Source: Streptomyces collinus Tu 365 (lineage in GTDB: Bacteria; Actinomycetota; Actinomycetes; Streptomycetales; Streptomycetaceae). Taken from it: 64,000 nt of DNA. Shown here in pieces: positions 50,694 to 58,403 of the stretch; the stretch's first letter is position 1, and every line of letters starts with the position of its first letter. The stretch is taken from assembly GCF_000444875.1 (NCBI RefSeq), contig NC_021985.1, positions 4,039,535 to 4,103,534 on the forward strand, read 5' to 3'. The notes below the pieces were generated by a model. That model saw only the letters and a list, made by a program, of their open reading frames with translations. It was not told the DNA's origin and did no database searches. The translations under genes were made by a program, and so were the position numbers.

Positions 50694-50849
50694 ATGGCCG
50701 AATCCCCCAGCACCACGCCCGACCCCACCCAGGAGCGCGACACCGACCAGTCCGGCGAGATCAGGAGCCTGCCGCTCGTCGCCGCGTGCGGCTGCGGCTC
50801 GGGCTGCGGCTGCGGCTGCCAGTCGGGCGCTCCCTGCCAGTGCGGCTGA
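50694..50849 (+). CDS. Small cysteine-rich protein, 51 aa
   Basis: Very short gene with a strong ribosome binding site (GAGGAGGG, 4 bases from the ATG) and its own terminator. The N-terminal half is polar and acidic (MAESPSTTPDPTQERDTDQS); the C-terminal half packs six cysteines into the end (ACGCGSGCGCGC, then PCQCG). It could be a metallothionein-like metal binder or a modified peptide precursor; no modifying enzyme gene is adjacent. The clear RBS and hairpin, and the downstream position to phoU, make it more than a random frame. I do not recognise a named family. Confidence 0.72.
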   Translation: MAESPSTTPDPTQERDTDQSGEIRSLPLVAACGCGSGCGCGCQSGAPCQCG

Positions 50850-50864
50850 CGGCGTACGACCGCT

Positions 50865-50893
50865 GAGGGGCCCCGGGACTCCCGGGGCCCCTC
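50865..50893. terminator. Hairpin after the Cys-rich gene
   Basis: Perfect 13-bp arms (50865-50877 and 50881-50893) with a 3-base loop, between convergent genes. Confidence 0.85.
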
Positions 50894-50912
50894 ACGCGTG
50901 CCGGGGGCGGCC

Positions 50913-52097
50913 TCAGCGCAGCCGGGCGGCCCGGTGCAGGTCCTCCAGGGCGTCCGTCACCGTGGTCGCCCGGTACCAGTCGAGCCATGCCCCGGCCTCC
51001 CGGGCGGCGGTGTCCAGGGCGCCGAACTCGGCCTCGGTGTAGGCGTGGCCGGGCCTGGTGTGGAGGGTGGAGAACATACCCTGCGGACGGTCGTCGGGGC
51101 CGGGGATGGGCGTGCACTGCAGGGAGCGACTGTGCGCGGCCAGCATCACCGCCCGGGAGGGTTCGTCGTACTCCGGGGCGGTGGCGACGTCGTCGACGAC
51201 CACCCGTTGGCCCTTGCGGGCGGCCTGGCCGCAAGCGCTGCAGACGTCGTCCACGACGGCGAAGAAGCGCACGAAGTCGGCCGGGAGGCCGCGGTGGGAC
51301 TCCAGCCGCAGCGTGTGGTCGCCGGCGTCGATGAGCTGGACGTCGGCCATGTCCGCGTGGGTGATGGCGCAGACGGCGTCCCGCAGCGCGTCCAGGAACG
51401 CGGACAGCGACGGCGGCCGGTGGCCGGCCGGACGGGCGAAACCGACCGCGGGCTCGGCGGGCCGGGGGTGGCCGGGGAACCGGACATGGCCGGGACGGGG
51501 CGCGGTCTGCCGGACGAAGGCCGAGGCCAGGTGGACGGGCCGGAGGCCGTGCCGCCGCGCGACGCCCACCAGCAGGGCGTCGGCGGTGTCCGCGTCGCGC
51601 AGGCCGTAGCGCTCCATGAGCATGCCCTGGGCCCGGCCGGTCAGGGCCTGCGTGTGCAGGGCGTGCCGCAGTTCCACCGCGTCGGTGCGCAGGTAGGGCG
51701 CGGCGGCGGCCGGTCCGGGCAGCGCGGCGGCGACCGCCAGCGCGGCGGCGAGCGCGTCGGCGACCGACCGGTACAGCTCCGGCCCGGTCCGGCCCGCCCT
51801 GGTCCTGGCCAGCAGGGTCGCGGCCTCGGGGGCACAGGCGACCAGGCGCAGCGGGCGGCCGTGGGCGGCCGCGGCCTCGGCGCAGGCGTGCAGCACCTCG
51901 GCGCAGGCGAGGTCGAGCCGGTGCAGACCGCTGAGGTCCACGACGAGCTGGGCGGATCCGTGCGCGGCGAAGGCCGCGGCGAGGACGGGGCCGGTGGCGG
52001 CGTCCGTGGCGCCGTACAGGGCGATGACCGCCAGCCGGCCGGTGGCCGGTCCGGGGACCGTCAGGTCGGCCAGGGTCTCGCAGGAGAACTGCTGCAT
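50913..52097 (-). CDS. STAS-ANTAR-GAF regulatory protein, 394 aa
   Basis: Multidomain signalling protein. Residues 1-115 resemble a STAS/anti-sigma-antagonist domain (VIALYGATDAATGPVLAAAFAAHG, LVVDLSGLHRLD). An ANTAR-like RNA-binding helical segment follows (AVELRHALHTQALTGRAQGMLMERYGLRDADTADALLVGVARRHGL, about 140-190), and a C-terminal GAF domain (about 225-385, LSAFLDALRDAVCAITHADMADVQLID). ANTAR domains bind hairpins to relieve transcription termination; which RNA is bound here is unknown. Lies next to two GAF-ANTAR genes of the same strand. Confidence 0.83.
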   Translation of the reverse strand: MQQFSCETLADLTVPGPATGRLAVIALYGATDAATGPVLAAAFAAHGSAQLVVDLSGLHRLDLACAEVLHACAEAAAAHGRPLRLVACAPEAATLLARTRAGRTGPELYRSVADALAAALAVAAALPGPAAAAPYLRTDAVELRHALHTQALTGRAQGMLMERYGLRDADTADALLVGVARRHGLRPVHLASAFVRQTAPRPGHVRFPGHPRPAEPAVGFARPAGHRPPSLSAFLDALRDAVCAITHADMADVQLIDAGDHTLRLESHRGLPADFVRFFAVVDDVCSACGQAARKGQRVVVDDVATAPEYDEPSRAVMLAAHSRSLQCTPIPGPDDRPQGMFSTLHTRPGHAYTEAEFGALDTAAREAGAWLDWYRATTVTDALEDLHRAARLR

Positions 52098-52174
52098 GCC
52101 CGCGCTCCCCGCGCTGGGAGGCCGCGTGATCCGGCGGACCCCGCGGCCGGGTGCTTCTCCCGGATCCTCCCAGC

Positions 52175-52927
52175 CTAGTCGCGTGCGGGCGGCGCGTCAG
52201 CGTCCGCGGTCAGCACGTCCCGCGGCGACAGGGTGCGCCGGACGAGGGCCTGCGCGGTGTCCAGCAACCGCCCGCGGTGGCCGCCGGCATGGGCGCGCAG
52301 GGCGGCACGGGCCTCGGGCAGGGACAGGCCGCCGACCTCGGCGATCATGCCGGACGCCATGTCGACGGTGGCCTTGGCGGCCAGGGCGGCCTGGACCCGG
52401 CCGCTGACGTCGGCGGGCCGCACCCGGTCCGCGGACCAGGTGACCAGGGAGACGGCGGTGACGTCGGCGAGCGTCTGGGCCAGTTCCAGGTCCAGCGGCG
52501 GCAGGCCGCCGGGTTTCCGGATCAGCATGTTGACCGCGCCGACGGTCTGCCGGTGGACGCGCAGCGGGACCGCGTGCACCGAGCCGAAGCCGCTGCGCAG
52601 CGCGAAGGGTGCCACCTGGGGCCAGCGGTCGCTGCAGGCGCTCATGTCGCGGGCGTCGACGCGCCGGCCCTCGCGGTAGCAGTCGAGGCAGGGGCCCTCG
52701 TCGGTCTGGAGCTGGAACAGCTCCATGAAGGCCGCCCGTTCGTCGGTGACCGCCAGAGTGCGCAGGTCGCCGCGGGCCGAGGCGACCATGACGCCCACGG
52801 CGTCGGCGCCGGCGATGTCGACGCAGGCGCGGGCCAGCCGGTCCGCGAGCACCACGGGGTCGACGTCGTCGGCGAAGGGGTCGGCCAGCCCGACGACCGC
52901 CTCGGCGAGCTGCTGTTCCCGGCTCAT
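52175..52927 (-). CDS. GAF-ANTAR regulatory protein, 250 aa
   Basis: GAF sensor domain (about residues 20-165: LARACVDIAGADAVGVMVASARGDLRTLAVTDERA, DEGPCLDCYREGRRV, VHAVPLRVHRQTVGAVNML) joined to an ANTAR domain (about 172-235: RVQAALAAKATVDMASGMIAEVGGLSLPEARAALRAHAG). The motif DEGPCLDCYREG is shared with many streptomycete GAF-ANTAR proteins and may be part of a ligand pocket. Its start overlaps the stop of the upstream gene by four bases, so the two GAF-ANTAR proteins are coupled and may form heterodimers. Confidence 0.88.
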   Translation of the reverse strand: MSREQQLAEAVVGLADPFADDVDPVVLADRLARACVDIAGADAVGVMVASARGDLRTLAVTDERAAFMELFQLQTDEGPCLDCYREGRRVDARDMSACSDRWPQVAPFALRSGFGSVHAVPLRVHRQTVGAVNMLIRKPGGLPPLDLELAQTLADVTAVSLVTWSADRVRPADVSGRVQAALAAKATVDMASGMIAEVGGLSLPEARAALRAHAGGHRGRLLDTAQALVRRTLSPRDVLTADADAPPARD

Positions 52928-53781
52928 GACCGGTCACCGTCCCTTCCCTCTCCGTCGCGCCGGCCGTCGTCCTGAGGGCCGTCGTCGCCGTTCTCGCCGC
53001 CGGGCTCCGGCTCGAAGCGGAGCTTGCGTGCCAGGACCTCCCGGGCCACCTGGCTGACGGTACGGCCCTCGACGAAGGCGCGGGCCCGCATCCGGTCCAG
53101 GGCCTGCTCCGGGTCGACGTCGAGCTGCACCATCACCATGCCGACCGCCTGGTAGACCTCGGTGTGGTCGGCTTCCGACGCCTCCACCCAGGACGCTACC
53201 TCCTCGTCGGTGGCCTCCTCGGTGCCCGGGTGCGCCGGCTGGGTGCTCATCAGGGCGTACGTGACGGCGTCCCGCACCCACAGCGCCGTCCGCAGGTCCG
53301 GTTCGGACAGGCCGCCGACCCGGTCGCAGTACAGGTCGAGGGTGCCGAGGGCGGCCCCGCTGACGCCCAGGGGCAGGGAGAACACCGCGGACACGCCGAG
53401 CCCGACCGCCTCGTGCGCGAAGATCGGCCAGCGCCGCGCGTCGCGGCCCGCGGTGAGGTCGGACGCGAGGACCGGGGCGCCCTGTTCGAGGGCGGAGTGG
53501 CAGGGCCCGTCCCCCATCGTGTACTGCAGCTCGGCCAGCCGGGCCGCCACCCGGTCGCTGGCGCACCAGGTCATCTGGACGCCCCGGCCCCCGGAGATGG
53601 ACACCGAGGCCCCGCTGACCGGCAGCAGCCGTACGCAGGCCGCGCACAGCGCGTCCGGGACCCGCCGCGGGTCCGTGACCTCCCGGGCCGCCGCGGCCAG
53701 CGCCTCGCTGACCCGCAGCCGTCCCCGGTAGTCCGCGGACGCGCCGCCACCCGCCCACTCGTCGGGCCGATCGGGTGGCAT
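52924..53781 (-). CDS. GAF-ANTAR regulatory protein, 285 aa
   Basis: First gene of the coupled pair. GAF domain (about residues 25-180: GDGPCHSALEQGAPVLASDL, GLGVSAVFSLPLGVSGAALGTLDLY) then an ANTAR helical domain (about 205-265: HTEVYQAVGMVMVQLDVDPEQALDRMRARAFVEGRTVSQVAREVL) and a charged Gly/Asp/Arg tail. The start at 53781 (MPPDRPDEW) has a GGGGGTG site 8 bases upstream; the earlier ATG (53787) or GTG (53790) would sit too close to it. RNA targets are unknown. Confidence 0.87.
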   Translation of the reverse strand: MPPDRPDEWAGGGASADYRGRLRVSEALAAAAREVTDPRRVPDALCAACVRLLPVSGASVSISGGRGVQMTWCASDRVAARLAELQYTMGDGPCHSALEQGAPVLASDLTAGRDARRWPIFAHEAVGLGVSAVFSLPLGVSGAALGTLDLYCDRVGGLSEPDLRTALWVRDAVTYALMSTQPAHPGTEEATDEEVASWVEASEADHTEVYQAVGMVMVQLDVDPEQALDRMRARAFVEGRTVSQVAREVLARKLRFEPEPGGENGDDGPQDDGRRDGEGRDGDRS

Positions 53782-54157
53782 GGTCATCACCCCCGTGGTG
53801 GCGTTCGCGTTCGGTCAACGGCCATGATCTGTCAGTATCCCCTTGTGTTCCCCTGAAGCACGCCCGGCACGGGTGCCCGGCGGGCTCTCGGCGGCCGAGT
53901 TCCCCGGTCGCGAAGGGTCATGACATCGGGGTGCCGGGGTGTTCCGCCGCTGGTGCGCCGTCGCCGCCGGCCGGCCACGCGGTCGCCGGGCGTGGGGTGC
54001 GCGCGCAGGCGGCGGGCGGCCGACGCGGACGTCCGGAGCGGGCCCCGACACGAAATCACCCGGCCGGTGTGAGGCCGGCGGCCCCCCTTCGGGCGCAGCG
54101 TGGACCCAGGACACCATCCGGGTGAGGACCCGGGCGGGAGACGAAGGGAACACGCAG
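53782..54157. other. Divergent promoter region between the GAF-ANTAR and SHOCT genes
   Basis: 376 bases with no supported gene on either strand. Small frames present encode Pro/Arg/Ala-rich noise. TTGACC near 53812-53818 and ATACTGAC near 53834-53842 on the minus strand could be promoter parts, but no confident -35/-10 pair was found. Confidence 0.4.
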
Positions 54158-54610
54158 ATGTTTCTCGCGTACGACTACCCCCTGCTGAGCGCCTTCTGGA
54201 CCATGCTCTGGTTCTTCCTCTGGATCATGTGGTTCTTCCTGCTCTTCAAGATCGTCTTCGATATCTTCCGGGACGACTCGCTGGGCGGCTGGGGGAAGAC
54301 CGGGTGGCTCGTGTTCGTGATCGTGCTGCCGTTCCTCGGCGTCTTCGTGTACCTGATCGCCCGGGGCAAGGACATGGGCCGCCGCGACATCGAGCAGGCC
54401 CAGGCCCAGAAGCAGATGTTCGACTCCTACGTCCGCGAGACGGCTGCCACCAGCCGGCCCAGCAGCACGGACGAACTCGCCAGGCTCGCCGAGCTGCGCA
54501 AGCGCGGCGACATCACTCAGGAGGAGTTCCAGCGGGCCAAGGCCCTGATCCTGTCCGACGCCCGTCCGGCGAACAGCGACACCCCGGTCAGGACGCCCAG
54601 CTCCCACTGA
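54158..54610 (+). CDS. Membrane protein with PLDc_N-type helices and a SHOCT domain, 150 aa
   Basis: Two membrane helices (AFWTMLWFFLWIMWFFLLFKIVF and TGWLVFVIVLPFLGVFVYLIA) of the phospholipase-D-nuclease-N-terminal type are followed by a helical linker and a C-terminal SHOCT motif (DELARLAELRKRGDITQEEFQRAKALIL, about residues 105-135). SHOCT domains are short oligomerisation or tail modules on many membrane proteins. Function unknown. ATG at 54158 follows a GAAGGGAA site. A second small membrane protein gene lies 29 bases downstream and is probably co-transcribed. Confidence 0.88.
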   Translation: MFLAYDYPLLSAFWTMLWFFLWIMWFFLLFKIVFDIFRDDSLGGWGKTGWLVFVIVLPFLGVFVYLIARGKDMGRRDIEQAQAQKQMFDSYVRETAATSRPSSTDELARLAELRKRGDITQEEFQRAKALILSDARPANSDTPVRTPSSH

Positions 54611-54639
54611 GCGCCGGCCGGAGCAAGCGAGGCTGAGAG

Positions 54640-55080
54640 ATGACCACGACACACACCACACAGACGCACGCGCGCAAGCAGCAGTGGGCCGGCGGACTGA
54701 TGCTCTTCGGAGCCGTCATGCTGATGGTCGCCGGAGTGATCGACATCTTCCGCGGCATCATGGGGATCGCCAAGGACGACGTGTTCGTAGCGGCCAACGG
54801 CTACGTCTTCCGGTTCGACCTGACCGGCTGGGGCTGGGTCACCCTCATCCTGGGCGCCGTCGCCGTGGTGGTGAGCCTGGGACTGTTCCAGGGGGCGATG
54901 TGGGCCAGGATCTCCGGCATCGTCATCGCCGGCCTGATCATCATCGCCAACTTCCTGTCCCTGCCGTACGCACCCCTGTGGTCCACCCTGATGATGGCCT
55001 TCTCCGGAGTGGTCATCTGGGCTCTGTGCGTGGCGCAGCCCCAGGAGTCGACGCCCCCGAGGACCCCGACGGGCGTCTGA
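54640..55080 (+). CDS. DUF7144-like four-helix membrane protein, 146 aa
   Basis: Four hydrophobic segments: GGLMLFGAVMLMVAGVIDIFRGI, WVTLILGAVAVVVSLGLFQG, ISGIVIAGLIIIANFLSL, and LMMAFSGVVIWALCVA. The segments KDDVFVAANGYVFRFDLTGWGW and QGAMWARISGIVIA are conserved in actinobacterial proteins of this type. No catalytic residues are evident. ATG at 54640 has a GAGGCTGAGAG stretch upstream. Likely in the same unit as the preceding SHOCT gene. Confidence 0.87.
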   Translation: MTTTHTTQTHARKQQWAGGLMLFGAVMLMVAGVIDIFRGIMGIAKDDVFVAANGYVFRFDLTGWGWVTLILGAVAVVVSLGLFQGAMWARISGIVIAGLIIIANFLSLPYAPLWSTLMMAFSGVVIWALCVAQPQESTPPRTPTGV

Positions 55081-55409
55081 CCGCGCTACGACCACAGACC
55101 GCAGACCGCGGGCCGACCCCAGACCGATCGCCCGGCAGACGCCTCCCCGGCCACCAAGTATGGCCGGGGACCGCCGTGTTGCGGGCGGGGCGGACAAGGT
55201 CCTGCCGTCGACGGTGGCCGGTGCCACGGGGAACGTCCGCGCCGACGACGGCTCGCGCCCCGCACGGCGCAGGGCGTGCGGCGCATCGCGTGTGATGCAC
55301 CGCGTGTGATGCATCGCGTGTGATGCATCGCGTGTGATGCACGGCGGGTGGTGCAGGGCGGGTGGTGCAGGGCGGGTGGTGCAGGGCGGGTGGCGTGTGG
55401 CCTGGGGAG
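55081..55409. other. Non-coding stretch with a 14-bp minisatellite
   Basis: About 330 bases between the DUF7144-like gene and a possible small minus-strand gene. The right third (55269-55394) is a tandem repeat array; the rest shows no gene-like frame. Confidence 0.55.
55269..55394. repeat. 14-bp minisatellite, nine units
   Basis: Nine consecutive 14-base units with two sequence classes: the left units centre on GCATCGCGTGTGAT and the right ones on GCAGGGCGGGTGGT, with GCACGGCGGGTGGT as the intermediate. The register is exact across all nine. It lies outside any coding region. Confidence 0.85.
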
Positions 55410-55589
55410 CTAGGCCGCCCTGGACCGCGAGGCGCGGAGGCCCGGGGCGGGCTCCTCCACGTCCTCGAACGCGAACGCCTCGTCCCCGAAGTCGGGGGCC
55501 TGGAAGGGGTTCGTCGCCGGGGGCGGCGAGGCCGCGGCGGAGCGGCTGGGCTGGCCTTCCACGGCGGAGAACAGCGATGTCGTTTCGAT
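55410..55589 (-). CDS. Possible small gene with a non-canonical start, 59 aa
   Basis: Minus-strand frame of 59 codons with almost every third position G or C, ending in TAG. The product is acidic in the middle (DFGDEAFAFEDVEEP) and basic at the end (RASRSRAA). There is no ATG, GTG or TTG at the expected place: a GAAAGAGAG site is followed seven bases later by ATC. Either ATC is used, a start was mutated, or the gene is dead. It follows a small Tudor-like gene by 66 bases and could share its transcript. Confidence 0.4.
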   Translation of the reverse strand: METTSLFSAVEGQPSRSAAASPPPATNPFQAPDFGDEAFAFEDVEEPAPGLRASRSRAA

Positions 55590-55655
55590 GAGAGGACTCT
55601 CTTTCGTTACAAGTCCCGGACGGGACCTGGTGTGCCGTGACCGGGCACTGCGGTC

Positions 55656-55877
55656 CTACAACTTGGTCATCTTGGCGTACGGGCTCAAGATCCGCATCTG
55701 CGCCGAGCCGAAGTCCACCATGGCGGCGATCCCGTCCTCGACACCGATCACCCGGCCGAGTCCGTACACGTCGTGCGTGACCTGGTCCCCCACGGCGAAG
55801 TGCTTGGGAACCGGTGCGACCGGAGCCTTGAAGGGGCTGGTGGGCAGGTGGCGCCTAGGCGCGGCAGGCTTGGTCAT
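55656..55877 (-). CDS. Small Tudor-like (PcrA/UvrD C-terminal type) protein, 73 aa
   Basis: After a proline-rich N-terminus the protein has HFAVGDQVTHDVYGLGRVIGVEDGIAAMVDFGSAQMRILSPYAKMTKL, the pattern of the small barrel at the C-terminus of UvrD/PcrA helicases and CarD-type RNA polymerase binders. It is therefore likely to contact RNA polymerase or another protein, though nothing is proven. The ATG at 55877 is the natural start. A divergent, very short ribosomal protein gene begins about 260 bases away. Confidence 0.82.
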   Translation of the reverse strand: MTKPAAPRRHLPTSPFKAPVAPVPKHFAVGDQVTHDVYGLGRVIGVEDGIAAMVDFGSAQMRILSPYAKMTKL

Positions 55878-56135
55878 GGCTCAGTATGCGCCTCCGCGCA
55901 ACCCCTCCGCTGTGGCGATCGGCACAGATCCACTTCGCCAGGGCCCTTTCACCCTCCTGACCTGCGCTTTCGCAATTCGACCCGGCTTCGCCCGAGTACC
56001 CCCCGAACGCGACCGCGTGGAGCCGGTCGCGCCGGGTACCCCTCCTCCCCGGTCGGCCGCGCTGATGCGGTCGGCCCCGCGCCGAACCTAGACTGACGAA
56101 GTCACCGAACAGGTCACATTAGGGAGAAATGCGCC

Positions 56136-56210
56136 ATGGCGAAGCGAGGCAACAAGCGACGCGCCCGCAAGAAGAAGAAGTCGAACCACGGCAAGCGCCC
56201 CAACGCCTGA
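56136..56210 (+). CDS. Ribosomal protein bL37, 24 aa
   Basis: Tiny, extremely basic protein starting MAKRGNKRRARKKKKS and ending HGKRPNA, matching the actinobacterial 50S protein bL37 first seen in mycobacterial ribosome structures. It binds 23S rRNA near the exit-tunnel region. A strong AGGGAGAA ribosome binding site lies 7 bases upstream and a hairpin follows the stop. It is easily missed by gene finders because of its length. Confidence 0.82.
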   Translation: MAKRGNKRRARKKKKSNHGKRPNA

Positions 56211-56240
56211 GCCGACCTGCGCGACAGGCCCAGCACCGGG

Positions 56241-56280
56241 CCGAGCCCCCTGCCACGGGATCCCCGGGCAGGGGGCTCGG
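56241..56280 (+). terminator. Terminator of the bL37 gene
   Basis: Perfect 14-bp arms (56241-56254 and 56267-56280) with a 12-base loop, about 30 bases past the stop codon. Confidence 0.85.
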
Positions 56281-56483
56281 TCGTCACCGGCGCGATCACC
56301 CTCGCCGTGACGCGACCGGTTTGTCCCATGTCGACAGCACCACGCCACCCCGCGCGCGCCCCCTTCCCTGTACTCGGCACTCCGCGCGGAGGTCGTCACG
56401 GAGGCGTGAGGCGCGGGCGGGGCGGTACTTGTTCCGCCGGGACGTTGACCTTGCCACTGGCGGCAGGGTTGAACGATGCCGCC

Positions 56484-57242
56484 ATGAACAACACAGCACC
56501 GCGAAGCGGCAGGGTCGTCGCCGTCACCGGAGCGGGCAGCGGCATCGGCCGGGCGACGGCCCGCGCCTTCGCCGCCCAGGGCGCCCGCGTGATCGCGATC
56601 GGCCGACGTGACGAACCGCTGAAGGAGACCGCGGCGGGGGACGACCGGATCACGCCGCTGCCCGCCGACATCACCGCCGAGAGCGAGCCGGAGCGGATCA
56701 CCCGGACCGTGCTGGAGAGGTGCGGCCGGCTGGACGTACTGGTCAACAACGCCGGCATCGTGCGCAGCGGCACCCTCGGCACGCTGACACCGGAGGACGT
56801 CACGGCCCAGCTCGCCACCAATCTCGTCGCTCCCGTCCTGCTGGCGCAGGCGGCGCTGCCGCTGCTGGAGACCTCGGGCGGAGTGATCGTCAACGTCAGC
56901 ACGTCGGTGGGACAGCGAGCCTGGCCCGGCAACTCGGTCTATGCGGCGACGAAGACCGCTCTGGAACTGCTGACCCGCAGCTGGGCGGTCGAGTTGGCAC
57001 CCCACGGCATCCGTGTGGTGGCGGTCGCCCCGGGCGCGATCGACACCCCCATCGGGGACCACCAGGGCCTGACGCCGGAGCAGAGGTCCGCGGTGCGGCG
57101 GTGGCAGGTGGCGCACACCCCCATGGGCCGGATCGGCCGCCCTGAGGAGGTGGCCTGGGCGATCACACAACTCACCGCCTCGGACGCGTCGTTCGTCACC
57201 GGCGTCGTCCTTCCGGTCGACGGAGGAGCCGTCGTGGCGTGA
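56484..57242 (+). CDS. Short-chain dehydrogenase/reductase (SDR), 252 aa
   Basis: NAD(P)-dependent oxidoreductase of the classical SDR family. The cofactor motif is VVAVTGAGSGIGRATARAFAAQG near residue 11 (TGxxxGIG), the NNAG motif is VNNAGIVRSG, and the catalytic Tyr and Lys are in YAATKTALELL (YxxxK) preceded by the serine in VNVSTS. R at IGRRDE after strand 2 suggests NADP. The ATG at 56484 is the family start. A MerR regulator gene follows at 57269, just beyond its stop, probably controlling this gene. Confidence 0.93.
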   Translation: MNNTAPRSGRVVAVTGAGSGIGRATARAFAAQGARVIAIGRRDEPLKETAAGDDRITPLPADITAESEPERITRTVLERCGRLDVLVNNAGIVRSGTLGTLTPEDVTAQLATNLVAPVLLAQAALPLLETSGGVIVNVSTSVGQRAWPGNSVYAATKTALELLTRSWAVELAPHGIRVVAVAPGAIDTPIGDHQGLTPEQRSAVRRWQVAHTPMGRIGRPEEVAWAITQLTASDASFVTGVVLPVDGGAVVA

Positions 57243-57268
57243 TAGGAGTGGCCCGGGAGGTGCAACGG

Positions 57269-57655
57269 GTGCGCATCGGTGAGCTGGCCAGGGCGACGGG
57301 GGCGACCGCTCGTGCGCTGCGGCACTACGAGCAGGCCGGGCTGATCTGCTCCGAGAGAGCTTCCAACGGCTACCGCGTCTACGACGACCTGACCGTGACG
57401 CGAGTCCGCAACATCCGCTACCTGCTGTCCGCCGGACTCGTCCTGGACGACGTACGCGTGTTCCTGCCCTGCCTGGACGGCGACATGGCTGCCGCCCCGC
57501 CCTCGGACAAGGGACTACAGGTCGCGCTGGAACGGCTGGCCGTCCTCAACGAACGCATCGCCGCCCAGACCGAGACCCGCGACCGCCTGTCAGCCGCCCT
57601 CCGCGAGAAGACCGGCGCCCGCCCCGGCCACCCCTCATCGCCTGACGTTACATAA
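57269..57655 (+). CDS. MerR-family transcriptional regulator, 128 aa
   Basis: N-terminal winged helix-turn-helix VRIGELARATGATARALRHYEQAGLICSERASNGYRVYDD (residues 1-40), then the dimerisation coiled coil (LERLAVLNERIAAQTETRDRLSAALRE). No C-terminal effector domain is present, so it is a short one-component regulator. The GTG at 57269 has GGGAGG eight bases upstream, favoured over an earlier GTG overlapping the SDR stop. Probably regulates the SDR gene; the ligand is unknown, and no cysteine pair typical of metal sensors is evident. Confidence 0.9.
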   Translation: MRIGELARATGATARALRHYEQAGLICSERASNGYRVYDDLTVTRVRNIRYLLSAGLVLDDVRVFLPCLDGDMAAAPPSDKGLQVALERLAVLNERIAAQTETRDRLSAALREKTGARPGHPSSPDVT

Positions 57656-58091
57656 GCGGCCCCTGCTCCACGCGCCGATGCGCGCCACCCGCCTATGACG
57701 GTATGGGGCCCGGTCCGAAAGGAGGCCGACCCCCGCTTCGACGCCCGTGAAGCAGCCGTGCCGAAGGCCAGGGGGGTCAAGCAGCCGTGCGCCTCGGGAT
57801 CACCGCTTGAAGAGCGGTGCGTCAGCGCTCGCGGCCCTCAGGTGGGGACGTCAGGCGGCCCGGGGCGCGATGCTCACCGCACGGTAGTCGTAGCCGTCCA
57901 GCTTGTGGCCGGGGGCTTCCCATGGGATCCGCGTGGCCGACTACACCCTCTCCTCACCGAGGCAGGATCCTACGGACGGGCGCAGGCCCGCAGGGGATGG
58001 CGTTCGGCGCCTAGAGTTTTCCTCCGACAGGAGCCGGATCCCGGCGAGCGCACGGCCCCATCTTCCTGACGGCCCGAAGGCAGGCGACGTT
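57656..58091. other. Left edge of the remnant island
   Basis: About 430 bases with no intact gene. Composition becomes less GC-rich and less regular. A gene tail remnant is recognised at 57851-57940. This seems to be where chromosomal core order ends and a decayed mobile element begins. Confidence 0.45.
57851..57940 (-). pseudogene. C-terminal gene fragment, about 29 codons
   Basis: A minus-strand frame with GC-rich third positions reads RIPWEAPGHKLDGYDYRAVSIAP and ends in a normal stop, but an in-frame TAG lies just upstream and no start exists. It appears to be the last part of a deleted gene of unknown family. Confidence 0.4.
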
Positions 58092-58403
58092 GTGACAGCT
58101 CGAAGCCAGGACCACCACCAAGCGGTCTTCGAGCGTCTGCCCGGGATCGTTCGCGCCCTGGTCGCCGATCACACACCGCACCTCCCCGCCTTCAAGGGGC
58201 TGGTGATCACCGGCACCGACCGCATGCGGCTGTACCTGACAGCACCCGACGGAAGCCTCACCTACGGCGCCGACGTGATCATCAGCCACACCGGCCCCGG
58301 CCTGCTCGCCGGAATCACATCCGGCTACCTCGACAATGAGCACGCCCAAAAGCCGACCGACGACCCCCTGTGCGACGTGGTCGTGGACCTGACCAGCTAC
58401 TGA
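58092..58403 (+). CDS. Uncharacterised protein, 103 aa
   Basis: Small soluble protein with no recognised domain. It reads TARSQDHHQAVFERLPGIVR, then LKGLVITGTDRMRLYLTAPDGSLTYGADVIISHTGPGL; the second half has alternating hydrophobic residues suggesting beta-strands. Codon bias is consistent with a real gene but the ribosome binding site is weak. GTG at 58092 is chosen because the frame upstream is Arg/Pro-rich noise. It lies within the remnant island, so a mobile-element origin is possible. Confidence 0.55.
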   Translation: MTARSQDHHQAVFERLPGIVRALVADHTPHLPAFKGLVITGTDRMRLYLTAPDGSLTYGADVIISHTGPGLLAGITSGYLDNEHAQKPTDDPLCDVVVDLTSY

